Source: Narthecium ossifragum (Eukaryota > Streptophyta > Magnoliopsida > Dioscoreales > Nartheciaceae). From it: a stretch of 64,000 nt of DNA. Location of the stretch: assembly GCA_963920575.1 (NCBI GenBank), contig OY986973.1:16044062-16108061 (forward strand). Reading direction: 5' to 3'. Within the stretch, counting starts at the first letter, position 1. Each line of letters begins with the position of its first letter. The notes under the pieces were generated by a model that searched no databases, was not told the DNA's origin, and saw nothing but the letters and a program-made list of their open reading frames with translations. Position numbers and translations under genes: made by a program. Shown piece after piece: positions 1 to 11,990 of this stretch.

Positions 1-444
1 TTGAGGGCGACACTATTGTGCTCCCTCCTTCTTGAGTGTGTCGTAGTGTAGTTTCCATGCTGAGCTTAGTTGCTCACTCTTACCCGGACTGCGTTTTGTA
101 GGTGCAGGCGCTAGCTCTTCTTCGGTGGCCCCTACTGGGCAGGTGCTTGGTGGTGTGGCGGCGTCTGACGGTGCTTAAGGAGCGGTCATCGTCGTCTGTA
201 CCCCCATTTTGTTATAGTTAGCCTCCTACGGGAGTATGATGTATAAATATTACCCTTTTTAGGATGTTGGATTATTATATTATTTCTGTCGAGGTTTGTG
301 ATAATTGTTTTAATAGGGTGCTTATAAATTGTTTAGGGAGACCAATAGATTTGAGAAAACCCTCGTCAAAAATTTTTCGCACTTAGTTAGGTTCCGATTC
401 GCGTCGCTTGGCCCGGTTGGGCCTTCGAGGGTCGGGACACGACA
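1..444 (+). mobile_element. Right end of a Tekay-like LTR
   Basis: The segment matches positions 35932-36373 by eye, which is the end of a complete LTR bounded by a target duplication. Both end in GGGTCGGG..CGACA, the CA terminus of this LTR family. The left end lies outside the window. The bases after 444 show no primer-binding site, so this is the end of a solo LTR or of a 3' LTR on the plus strand, not a 5' LTR. Confidence 0.8.
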
Positions 445-1522
445 ACTCACATTTGCCCATCTTCTCTCTCTCCTATGCTTGTGGTATACCTCAATGAATT
501 GATACCATAAACCTTACCCCTATGGGTGTTTATAGGCAAAGGTTTCTTATCCACTCAGGGGTAAAAGGGTAATTTCAGTGGGTGGTCAAAGGATCTTATC
601 CACTGACTAGGAATCTTATCCACTCAGGGGTAAATGGATAATTTTGTGTTCAAGTTTCTAGAAATCTCTAGAAAGTTCTTAGAAGGTTCTATAAAGTTTT
701 AAAAGGTTCTAAAAAAATTTAGAAGGTTCTAGAATCTTCTAGAATTTTAAGGGTCTCTAGTCGATACGTCCGGTTCCAACATGCTTCTCCAGTCGATGGG
801 TTGTTCAATTGACCAGTGGTCTGGTCAGAGCGGCAGTTTCAACTATTTCTTTGACTCTTTATTCTGGAAATCCAAAAAGACTCCAAAAACATGTGAAATA
901 CACAATTTCAGCCCAATTTCAACTACTAAGGGTATAGAACACCGATTATAACAAATCATAATAAGATTTAACAACGTTTAATGAACAAATCGGGTATCCA
1001 AAACAAGTATTTGGATGCAATATTTGCATCCGATCACAGGCCAAATTGCCACATCACCCGTTTTGCATGATGCATCTCCACAAACTCGAAACAAATGAGC
1101 GACACATGGCTCTTCCAAATAGCGAATCTTGTAAAACAAAGGGTTAGTAATAGTGCCTGACGGTGCGGTGTATATGGACACCATATAATTTGAAAGTTTA
1201 AAATATGAAGTTGGTTGGATTACAATAACATTAAATGATAAAATAACCTTGGATAGTGAGGAATAATACCTAGAACGACAACTACCTATCCAACTGCTCC
1301 CAGTAGTAGGCTAAATAATGGCCATGCGGGTTCTCTCTCTTGTTGTGTTGTGTTGTCCACATGCATTGCTCATCAACATTTAGATGCTAATACTAACCTA
1401 ACTTTATCATTAAAGATTATCTTTAAGGAATCAAGAGTTCGTACTGGTCTGCCAAGGGGCCCTCAAGGATACACAAATCCTTGGCCGCGGTTTCCTTAAG
1501 GGTAGCTAGCGGTGGTCATGAC
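445..1522. other. Non-coding flank, unassigned
   Basis: No credible coding region was seen. A short direct repeat (CTTATCCACTCAGGGGTAAA) occurs near 546 and 614. A run of heat-shock-element-like units occupies 656-744. The remainder is AT-rich and resembles nothing else in the window. It continues after the solo LTR at 6837, so it is the pre-insertion target of that LTR. Confidence 0.5.
656..744. promoter_or_regulatory. Heat-shock-element-like array
   Basis: Alternating GAA and TTC trinucleotides separated by two bases match the plant heat-shock factor consensus. At 722-744 there are five perfect units: GAA 722-724, TTC 727-729, GAA 732-734, TTC 737-739 and GAA 742-744. At 656-678 there are five units with one mismatch (CTC at 666-668). 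The intervening sequence is degenerate GAAGGTTCT-like. No gene start is recognisable nearby, so a function is inferred only from the motif. Confidence 0.5.
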
Positions 1523-4500
1523 TGTCACACCCCGACCCAGAAAACCCATCCGGTCCGCGGCGTGAGTGTCTTAAACTCTAAAAAATCAAACGACAAGAGC
1601 CTCCCATGTATTTTCTCAATTTGAACCCTGTGCAGATTACTATTTCACCACAAATTTAAAACAATGATTCTAACAGTTCTAAATTGAACACGAATACAAT
1701 TCTACTATTAACATTTCACTTACTGGCACAGGTTCTTATACAACATCTATTTATACAACAATTCCGCAACCCTCAATACATAATTTAATACATATGATCA
1801 AATCCTCGAAGAGGAAAATTATACATTTAATACAATTGCAAATGTACAACTATTAACAAAAGGGGAAGCTCCAGGATGGTCAAGTACGCCTCGAAACTCC
1901 AAGTCCGTGATCACCTCGAGAATGGCACGCCAACGCTTAGAAGATCACCTGAAAGGAAAGGACTGCATCGACCTGCATCGCCGATGCAGCCCGGGTAGGA
2001 GTGAGCAACAAAGCTCAGTAGGGTTCTACGCTATTCTACGTCGCACAGAAAGGAAGGGAAACAACAACAGTGTCGTTTCTCCGCCTAAGTCTAAAGGATG
2101 CCGCGGGACCCCATAACCCCTATCGATTCCCCAAACGATCCTACTCTTCTCAACCGACCACGCTAGGAACATCAACCAAACACGCTGGGAGGAAATAATG
2201 AATAAGAATAAGTAGGAACACCCTTTATGTCACACCCCGACTCAGAAAACCTATCCAGGACGAGGCGTGAGGGTTTCTATCACTATTCATCTCCAACTAG
2301 CGCGATACAATGCGGAAAAGACGAAAAAATCTAAGCAATTTATATTCCAGAGGTAAATTGTAATTCAATTCATACATACATCAAGTTGTACTGTTCAAAC
2401 ATCTGATTACAATTCTTATCAAACTCCCCCAAGGGAAAAGGTATTATACAAAAAATCCCAAAAGTCCTCGAAAGATGTTTACAATATACAAAACTATCAA
2501 AAGTACAACAATCGTTCTGCAGCAACCTCAAACACCTCTGGACGTAGTCGCGCCGCCAAAAGCTGATCCCGCCGGCTCTACTGCTGAAGAACTAGCGCCT
2601 GCACCTGCAAACGCAGCCCGGGTAGGAGTGAGCGATAAGCTCAGTAGGGTTCTACTCTACGGCACACAGAAAGGAGGAAAACAACAACAGTGTTGACTTC
2701 CCGCTCAAGCCTAAGGAATGCCACGGGGTCCACAACCCCTATCGACTACCCCAAGGGATCCTACTCTTTTCAACCGACCACGCTGGGATACATCAACCAA
2801 ACACGCTGGGAGGAAACAAAGAACCAGAACCAGTAGGATCACCCTTACCCAGCAGGAAGCCACTGCCTGGGGACCATGTCAGGGGCACCGATAACCGTCC
2901 TTAGGACTTAGCCTTGGAAAGACAACACAACCTCTAAACCTCAAAACATTGATCAGAGTCAACTATCGCAAATCGTCAATAGAATGAGATTCAATTACAC
3001 AATCACGCCCTAATCCTTACTACCCAGCCACGGTCCTAAGGCTAGATCCGAGCTACCCGAGAGCCTCGGATCGGTGATCAACCCATCGCCCGCCTAACCT
3101 CATATGCCTCTAATGCAAATAAGATGCATGCAATGCTCAGGCACAGTTAACAAGATATAGACATGCAACAACATGACAATAATCATACAGGGCTAGGCAT
3201 AGCCTATAGCTAGCCTAACGGGTAAGCATAGCAAGGGCCTCAATTACAAATAATCTATACTAACCAAACAAGATTAGCGCAAAGATATAGATACAGATAT
3301 ACAATAGTCTTCAGTGCTCTCTCGCACCTGACAGACTAAGGTTCCATAGTTACCCCGAAGGTAACTGGCCAACAGTTATACAATAGCCCTCGGCACACGC
3401 CGACAACGGGCTAAGGTTCCACAATTTCACATTAGCTAGCACTCATAGCTAGCTAACGGTTAAGCAACAACAAGCATTTAAATATCTCATTCAACTAGGT
3501 ATTTAAATGCACATCCATCCATAAATCCACCAAAAAGACAAACGCCCAATTCAATTCCCAATCTCAATAGAAATCCCTCGAAAATCCCATGAAAACGACG
3601 TGTATGCTTCCTAACATGATTGGAGATCTATCATGAATGAAAACCAATCAAAGAAAACCAGCAAACACAACTCAGTGGCCCACGGTCGACCGTTAGGCCC
3701 GAAAGAAGCGTATTAACGCTTGACGGTCAATCCACCGATCGACCGTCAGCCCCACGGCACAGTTCCTCAGAACAGTGCCGGAAATCCAATTTCTTGGATT
3801 TGAATGATCAAATCAAGTTGGAAGTTGATGAAACTTTGCAAACATGTATAAAAGATGATGGGGAAGCTAATGGTATGATCAAAACACGATTTTGATGGTT
3901 AAATCTCAAACCTAGGTCTTAATGGCCGAAAACCGATGAAACGGCGATAATACGGAAATCATCCGATAAAATACGGAAATCACAAGGTATGAATACTTGA
4001 AACGATCCACAACACATGTGCTACAAGTTACATAACATTCTAACATGTATTCCTACAGCGAAAGCACAAGAAACCTATCCTAGAAGAACCCGATCATAAG
4101 ATCGAGGTAGAAACACCTACTTGAACATGCAGGGCAGCTCCTCCACGCATCCCTCAACTCCGATCGCCGGAATCCGCTCCTCGAAAGCCACGCTCCGGAG
4201 CCCTAGCACAGCCGGTTGGAGAGAGGAAGAGAGAACGACAGGAGAAGAAAGAAGGAAAGAAAGAGAGAGAAGAGAAAGGGTTTAAATAGAAAGCTGGAAT
4301 CAATCACAGCCGTCCGATTAGATCTCTCCCGATCGGAAGCGTCCTTAAGGTTCTAATCAAACACATACATCAATCAAAGGCAGTGTGTGCCACGCGGGTG
4401 TGAAACTGACCACCAGATAGCATATTTACCAAAATGTCACTGGAGTCAAAAACAGCGATGCGATCAACCGATCGCATCCCAAGGCCAACCGAGCCAAACC

Positions 4501-6836
4501 ACAAACCCAGACCCTTGACCTAACGCGGTCGGACCGGGTTGGAGGTACGGGTCCTCACACTTTACCCAGCAGGAAACCACTGCCTGGGGACACACGTCAA
4601 GGACATCGACAACCATCCTTAGTACTTGGCCTTGGAGAACCGACACGACCTCTAAACCTCAAACAATATAATATTCCAATCCAACTAGCTAATAATCCTC
4701 GAATGATAAAATAATCAGTCAGCGCTATAATCGCATCCTAAACCACTGTCTACCCAAACCCGGTTCTAAGGCTAGATTCGAGCTACCCGCGAGCCCCGAA
4801 TCGACGAAAACCCCTATTCGCCCACGTCCTAGCCTAATGCTCTAATTCAAACAAGATGCATGCAATGCTCACACACACATCAAGAGGAAATCATATATGC
4901 GTCAATATGTCAAGCAATATACAGGTCTAGGCATAGCCTACGGCTCGCCAAGGGGTAAACATGCATAAAGCAGATAAAGGTATAAACGACAACAATACAA
5001 TAATATAACGGCGCCCACAAACCATAAACAAGCAACAACATATTTCAATCTAAAATTCGGCATTACAACAACATCCACAGCCGTCAACCACAATTTCTAT
5101 AACGGGGTACACCCCCGGCCACACAATCACAACAACAATAATAAATAAAGTGTATATAATCTAGAGCACACCTTCGGACCATTTAGTTATCTAAACATCC
5201 CAAGAGGCGTGACTCCCTTGGTTCAATCATAAGCTAGGTATACATGTATACAATACGATATAAATAAGCATGACATGCAATTAATTGCCAATTAGACAAG
5301 TAAGCTACTAGTTAAACCGACAAACCGATATCGAGGGTTCAAACACCCAAACCTATCAAATCTAGCTTGTCAATCCTAGATGTTACTAAGAACATCAATT
5401 AAGGGTATTAGGTGAATTAAGCATGTATCTCGAAGGATTAAACACGGTAAAACATTAAAAATCCATTAAGAAGCTAAATTCCAGATTTCTACAGTAAACC
5501 CTAGTTAGAGACGATGAAATCTTATCAATTCGACGTCCAAACGACGTTAAACTTCAAATTAAACTTTGGTAGATGTATCTCAGCATGTTAGGGACACGCA
5601 TGCCAAGTATTGGATCTAATTGATGTCTAATTTCCACATAATTTACTAATCATTTTCTTAATTTCAGTTTCGCAGCAGTTTAGGAAACAATTCCCCAAAA
5701 ATCGTTTATAAATTTAACAATCATGAAACCAACGGAAATTGAAAGTAGATTCGATGATCTACAACTTTCATCTTGAAAGTTACACGAGATCATGTTCACA
5801 CAGATCGAAAATCGAGCATGAACTCGACTGTTCATCGAAGAACAGAGCATCGACGAAAATTCGGGAAAACATGCTTAAAGCCCCAATTAAATCACAATCA
5901 AATCCTAAAAAGCATCTACCAAATGAAGAACATGCATCACAGAGCAATCTAGAAGAGAAGCAATCAAAACCCTAGGTGGGAACCCTACCTCACTGCTCGG
6001 AGAAGAAGAGGGGAGGTCGGATAAGATCTTCCCGACGTTGTTCCAGGCGCTGGAGCTTGGCGGCGGCGGAGAGGCGACGCGAGGTGGCCGGCAGAGTTCA
6101 TCGATTGGCGAAGAAGAGGGCTTCCAGCAAGCGGGAGGGAAAAAGGTGGGGAGAGGGTGTCGGATCCGAGATGAGAAGGGGTTCCGCAGCTCGAGAGGGG
6201 TGAGGACGAGCTCAAGGAGGAGCGGTGGTGGACAACGGCGACGAAGAAGCTCCGGAGAGGAGAGATCGGCGGAGAGGAGCTCAAATCTGAGGTTCTCGGG
6301 AGAGAGAGAGAGAGAGCTCGGAGGAGAGGAGCTCTGGCCAGATCTGAGGAGAGGGAGCTCGAAGGAGCGGTGGCCGACGACGATGATGAAGGAGCTCCGG
6401 AGAAGGGAGAGGGCCGGCGCGGTCGTGGGAAAAGAAAGGAGATGGAGAGAGGTCGGGCGCGGGGGAGAAGGAAGGGAAGAGAGAGAGAGAGATAGAGGTT
6501 AAGCTACTTAAGTGGTTGAGCTAGTCTAACCGAGTCAACTAATCGGTATGAATCCGATTTGACCCCAAATTATGATCTCGTCGTAATCTCGTCCGGATCT
6601 GGACGATCACGAACGCTCCTACTAGATCTATTCAATCATATACATCAATCAAGGTTGTGTGTGCACTACGCATGTGTGAAACCGACCACCAGGGCGCAAT
6701 TATACCAAATTGCCTCTGGGGTCCAAAACCAGCGATGCGAACAACCGATCGGAAACCAAGGCCAACCGAGCCAAACCACAAAACCAGACTCTCAACCCAA
6801 CGCGGTCGGACCAGGTTGGAGGAACGGGTCCTCACA
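1523..6836 (-). mobile_element. Solo LTR, Tekay-like family
   Basis: The plus strand begins TGTCACACCCCGACCC and ends GGGTCCTCACA, so the LTR reads TGTGAGGACC..GTGACA on the minus strand. Flanking 5-mers ATGAC (1518-1522) and ATGGC (6837-6841) differ at one base and are read as the target duplication. No internal retroelement sequence is present. Without the nested LTR at 2228-4559 it is about 2.98 kb. GA-rich sequence at about 5990-6500 lies in its leader and creates several spurious ORFs. Confidence 0.85.
2228..4559 (-). mobile_element. Solo LTR nested in an LTR of the same family
   Basis: This 2332-bp unit starts TGTCACACC and ends GGTCCTCACA on the plus strand. It is bounded by identical CTTTA 5-mers at 2223-2227 and 4560-4564. 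The host LTR resumes directly after the duplication, because the sequence before 2223 and after 4564 reads through as one LTR of the family. It carries the same leader motifs as the host copy, including TACCCAGCAGGAA(A/G)CCACTGCC, but is clearly diverged. Confidence 0.92.
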
Positions 6837-7680
6837 ATGGCAATACTTCATGCCACCCTATATGGAGGTGCTCCCATGACCATACTACATGTGAAAACAA
6901 ATTCAGGTTGGGTATAGTATAAAATACTTATAGCAGCTATATGTTACGCGTCAAAATTTGAATCTTCAAAAACCATACTCGACGTACCGGATTGGAGCTT
7001 GGGCCCGACCCAAGCCCAACCAGCACCACCAAATGTCCAGCCTTCCTTGGAGCCGCCCACACAAGGGGTCGGTTTCTCCTTGCCTGGTCCCACCAAGAGT
7101 GCGATGCTCACTATCCTAATTTAGTTTTTGATTGCTTCCCTAATTTGGCTTCCTAGTTTAGTCATTTTAGTTGTAGTAGGACTCTTTCATTTCTCTCTTC
7201 TAAAATAGGCTATTACTTGCGTAGGAAGTCAGTAAACCAGAATTCTACTCTAGTTAGGTCTCTCGTATGATGCCTATATAAAGGCCCGCATACATTGTAG
7301 TTAAATCAATGCAAAAATAATTTAAAACCCCCAAAGGTTTCAGCCACCAAAACTCGGTTCTCTTGACGAAGGGATTGTTTTAGGAAGTTCATTCCCATGT
7401 CAACCCCCGGGGCTCCTGACATGGCTCCGACTGCGAAGAGAGCTACTGGTGATCCCGTCTTCTCCGAGCACCACTTTCTCTCTCTCGCCTTGGTCTAGCT
7501 TTCATGATCCCCCCTCTCTCTTCCGGCCCCCGATGTTAAGTCGGCTATGAGCCACCGTGCCTAGTGCGGACCCCTCTGCGACCTAGGTCGCCCTCGTTCT
7601 TTCCCCCCTCTCTTTACTTTCTCTCTCCTTCGCCAGCCTCGGCACTCACTGCTCCACCCTCGCGTCACCACCCTTGAGGA
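6837..7680 (+). other. Promoter-like, probable LTR remnant
   Basis: There is no coding region. A plus-strand TATA-like site (CCTATATAAAGGCCC) lies at about 7271-7285. It follows TTTCCTAGTTTAG-type sequence similar in style to the LTRs at 28691 and 58313. LTR ends, a primer-binding site and a target duplication were not found, so the assignment to an LTR is inference from layout only. Confidence 0.35.
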
Positions 7681-8620
7681 GAGGAAGTGGCTGAAACCCT
7701 TGAGGACAGTCTATTCACGCCCCCTGCTGTCGCCCAACCTGCCGCGGTCACCAACCCACTCAGCTACGACCCCTGTCTCCACCCCCGGATCATCCCGGTT
7801 CTCTGTCGCCTCACCTGCCGCCCTCCTCTTCTCTCCCTTCTCCTCTTTCCTCTTCTCTCTTTTCCTACCACGTCTCCAACCGGACTCCTCCATTTCTCCT
7901 ACTCCTCCGACTCTAACATCCACCACCTCTCCCTCTTTCCTCCCCCCACCTTCCCTCCAACTTTGCCGGCCTCCCTCTCGTTCTCCGACCCAGACTCCGC
8001 CTCCCTTTCCTTCCTTAAGTCCCAGCCGCCCTCCCCCCTCTTTTACCTCCTCTTCTCCTTACCACTGCCTCACCCTCTCTCTCCTTCTCCCAACCTCCTT
8101 TCTCCGGCATCCTCTCCTCCCTCATGGCCATCGCCAGCACCGCTCGCCGTGTCGGCTTCCCCCGGCCTCGCCACTGCTCCCTGAGCCTCGCCATCGCGCC
8201 CTCCTCTCTCCTCCCTCTTTCCATGTAGTGCACCCCTTGGGCCACTCGTGGCCTTTCTCCGTGCCACCCTGGCGCGCCGCCGCCTCCCCGCACGCCACCA
8301 TCACGTGTTGCCATCGCTCGCACACCCGCCATGCCATCCTCAGGACACTCGCGACCCACCTCGAGTCAAGCTCAACGCACACACCACCCCTTCATCACGC
8401 CGCGCCTGCATCGTGTCATGTCCACATCACGCCGCACCCCTCATGCCAAGTATGCTCGTGCCACACTGTCCTCCGAGTCGACTCTCCTTTCGCCATGCCA
8501 GCTTTCGACTTTGCCGCGTCGACTCGATCCAATCACCTCGGCTCCTCATCCGGAGGAATAGGGTTGGCACCCAGGACTCCCCTCCCGCCACCATAACGGA
8601 GGAGGACCCTAAGTCCTAGG
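7600..8620. repeat. CT-rich low-complexity stretch
   Basis: The plus strand is strongly pyrimidine-rich, and long open frames arise on both strands from this composition. Their translations are Ser/Pro- or Arg/Gly-rich with no domain. It resembles the leader regions of plant LTR elements. I see no gene here. Confidence 0.5.
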
Positions 8621-8819
8621 GAACCTTCAGGCCAGTGTTCTTCTCGCAATGACCCGTCACACAAGTCTGGAAGACTTACGAGCAAAATGCTCATAACACT
8701 ATATTTTTATTAAGTAAACTATAAATCACCTATAGCAGGTAAAGGCACCCATACATCTCCTTTTCTCCTTCGTGAAGCTTTAGACATCTCCCAAAAGACG
8801 ACTTGCTAGCCAGCCAGCA

Positions 8820-8846
8820 CCCCCCCCCCCCCCCCCCCCTCCCCCC
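8820..8846. repeat. Poly-C tract
   Basis: A near-uninterrupted C run with a single T sits 15 bases before the LTR stub at 8861. Long poly-C is rare in plant DNA and is a common place for sequencing or assembly error. Confidence 0.8.
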
Positions 8847-8860
8847 AAGCATAATGTCCC

Positions 8861-9009
8861 GAAAGACTTCGTTTTAGCTCGGAACTTGATCTAATCCTCG
8901 TTGAGGGCTCTTGTACCTGTCATGGGGTAATAATCGTCAGTAAGGCCTTGCTCGGAGACTAACAAGGCCAAGTTGAAAGGGTGATTTATGCACTTTTCAC
9001 GTCTTATCA
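8861..9009 (-). mobile_element. 3' LTR stub of the Athila-like element
   Basis: These 149 bases match 26175-26325 almost exactly by eye, including the terminal GCACTTTTCACGTCTTATCA. The rest of the roughly 1.6-kb LTR is missing, and the match stops beside a poly-C tract. The purine tract of the element (AGGGGGTG on the minus strand) abuts the stub at 9010. Confidence 0.85.
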
Positions 9010-9681
9010 CACCCCCTAACTTGAACTTTGCTAGTCCTCGAGCAAAGCAAAAGAAAAATAACTTGAAGGGAAAGAAAAGAAATAAGAAACTATTAAAGAG
9101 CAATCACCCGATCTACAATTAGTCATTTCTCAAGTAGCTTCGGTTCTTATGCGATCAAAATTCATTCATATGCACACATAGATTCAAATGCATAGCTCCA
9201 TCCATCAACCCATAGTACAAGTAAAATGCAAGCGAATAATTCCATCAATAACATCATTCAAACACTTCAAAGCACTTGACCAAGATCAAAGCTCATCTAA
9301 GCAATCCGTGTAGTGAAAGTTGCTACTCAAGTATTCGGGGTCTCATAGTCATTCAAGTAGGGTTCCAATCAAAACTAGACATCCTTAGCGCTTTACACCG
9401 GTTGAACAAATGACAAGTTTTATTTAAAGTAAAATCTTTGTTCTTTTTTTTCTTTTCTTTTTTTTTCTGACTAAAACCAGTGGTCGTGCAATGCCATGAT
9501 CCCCTTAGGCTTTCTACTAGGCCCATGTAACGAGATTTGGGCCAGTGGCTCCTCGGTCAGATGACCTAAAGCCACTAGGTGTTGAGGCACCCCTCGGGCC
9601 TAATTTACCGAACCTAGCAGGCCACGAATCACAGCTGACCAACAAGCTTTTATTTGATACTAGTGTGACCATACAATGCCT

Positions 9682-11212
9682 TGATCACTCAAAAATAAAT
9701 CCAATACTCTTCAAAACAAATGTAGTAGTGCGAGCAAAGGTCGATCCCACGAGGAGTGCCTAGCCTAGTTTTGTGCCTCGTGAACAAAAATAGGGATTTT
9801 AAACGTGAGGAAAACAGTAAAGAAATAATCTAAAGCGAAGAATTGAATTAAATCAAGAGAGCAAACCTTGGTCTGAGTCAACATCCACCATCGGAATCCA
9901 ACAACTGATCATCAATGCAAGTATCAATCAATTCATACCATGAATATTCACCGTTCAAATTAAATTCGAATCTCTTCTCAATCATAGTTAATTAGAAACA
10001 AGCGATCTAATCAACCCTAACTACTAAACAACCTAAGACACGCGCTGTAGATTTAATCTAGTAGCAGCCTTAAGAATAGGGAGATCGATTAAGCTAAACA
10101 ACACAAGCACAAGCGGTTGCATTTAATCTAGTCAAATATTCTTCCTAAGACCTAACAATCTCTGAAACGCAGTAGATTATTAAACCCTAGTTGCTTCGCA
10201 GATTAGAGGGATCAAACAATTCCGGATTTGATATCAAACCTAGCAGTAGATCACCATGAATAATAAACTAGTAGCGCTCCTAACAATTAGACAAGACAAT
10301 CATGAATATTTAATAACAGAAGAACATTCAATACTCAAGTATAAACTGAACAATAAAAATAAATTAGATCTCACAGTTTCATTGATTCCGAGGTTTCAGT
10401 TTTCTCGACCAAAGATCAAGATTTAGCCACGCAGGGCCACCGAGAACAATCCTCAAAAGATTCCAATAAAGAAGAGAAAACCTAGGAAAAATATAAAAGA
10501 GAAGAAAAGAGCCACCCAAAAGTGTCTAAGGATCCCCCTCAAACCCTAGAAAGAGTCCTATTTATAGCCTTAAGTGTATCCCTCCTCGGATTAGATCAAA
10601 ACCGTTGATTTTATTCACTGGGAAAGTCCGATCGATCAGACTTTGGGTGTCGGATCGATCGGTTGCATAAAAATCCTTCGACTCTAGCTATTCCCGAGTC
10701 CGATCGATCGGACTTTAGGTGTCCGATCGATCGGACTTAGTAAAATGGATGGAGGGATCGATCGGACTTAGTTCAGCAAAAAAATATATGTTCCGTCACG
10801 TTTCTGCATAGTCGGATCGATCGGACTCTGGGAGTCGGATCGATCGGACTCTGGGTGTCGGATCGATCGGACTTTCCAGCATATATACTGTTCTGCCATC
10901 CAGACTGCGCCATCGGTACTAAAATTGGCGTAACTTCTTCCGAAAAACTCGGAATCACGAACCGTAAAATTCTCCAGAAACTAGACTTCAAGAGCTTTCC
11001 AACCATATATGGCACATCATCAGGTTCCTCATGAGCAGGTACAGATTAATCTTTAAAGTTGATCCATGCACTCTTTTCAGCTTCTTTTCGACTTAAGGAC
11101 TTCAATTGCATCCTAAATCAAAATATAAGAATAATGAGTATATTTAGGAACTAAATAAGCACAGGAGACTAAGTATTAAGGGATAAAAATATAACATTAT
11201 GCATCATCATCA
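9682..11212 (-). mobile_element. 3' LTR of the non-autonomous element
   Basis: It matches 14712-16256 with few differences by eye. It contains eight GATCGATC palindromes between 10630 and 10870, then a TATA box on the minus strand at about 10558-10567. The outer terminus reads TGATCACTC where the partner has TGATGTGCTG and about 12 further bases, so the end has been altered. Confidence 0.85.
10630..10870 (-). promoter_or_regulatory. GATCGATC dyad array in LTR U3
   Basis: Eight copies of GATCGATC occur in about 240 bp. Most sit in an AGTCCGATCGATCGGACT palindrome. Neighbouring copies are 23 bp apart. The array ends 63 bp upstream of the TATA box in the transcription direction. The intervening sequence holds a box conserved in other LTRs of the window (AAATCAACGG, then GATCTAATCC on the minus strand). 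Confidence 0.6.
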
Positions 11213-11916
11213 AATTCCCCCACACTTAGCTTTTGCTCGTCCTCGGGCAAAACTAAAATTCACTTTACTCAAGATATCAAGGTTGCAACGCCATCAACAA
11301 AGAACAATCAAGCTCTTCACAAAACTCATAACACGTCATGAAAAAACATTTTTAGACAACATAAAAATCAATAAGTAAGCATTTCCACTTGAAGATGAAG
11401 CATACTAAATAAGTAGACCCTCACGGAAATTAACACTCAACTCTCATGTGTTTGAAGGATATGTATTTCACTCAAATTCATTCCAATGAAAGTGATCTAC
11501 CATAGGCTTGCATATCTTCTCATTCTCCACCACTAGAATCACATGCATAACACAAATCATAAGGACTTTAAAAGGTTGTAATGGGGTCTAGGATTAAGGT
11601 GAGAAGTATTTGGGAATGTAGCTCAAAACCAATGGAGCTAATGGAGCAAAAATGCATCAATAAGACATGTACAACCAATCACTCCGTTCAGCAACTTTTT
11701 CAATTTGGCTTTAATATACTCAAATCATATAACATTACGACCTTAGCAAAGAGATTGTTCAAAGGAATACTTTTAAACTGAAATAGTGAACAATCTTTTG
11801 CAAAAAAAACTTCCACCTTTGTAGAGATCATACATAAACATACCCCTTTCTTGGAGTATTAGGAGGATTCATAACCACATATTGTAGTATGAGAACAGTT
11901 TCCTACTTCACTTTCT

Positions 11917-11990
11917 TTTCTTTTTTTTTTCCTTTTTTTTCTTCTTTTTTCTTTTTTTTTTCTTTTTTTTCTTTTTTTTTCTTTTTTTCA
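11917..11990. repeat. T-rich (TTTTTTTTC)n tract
   Basis: Runs of 8-9 T broken by single C repeat through this stretch. It lies about 700 bp inside the element from its purine tract. A shorter similar tract is at 9437-9468 in the larger Athila-like element at the equivalent place. Confidence 0.8.

Noticed and set aside
5976..6502. Overlapping ORFs of 75-154 codons
   Set aside because: GA-rich leader of an LTR; Arg/Gly/Ser-rich translations on several frames with no domain.
7700..8596. 298-codon ORF on the plus strand
   Set aside because: It lies in CT-rich low-complexity sequence where other frames on both strands are also open. The translation is Ser/Pro-rich with no domain.
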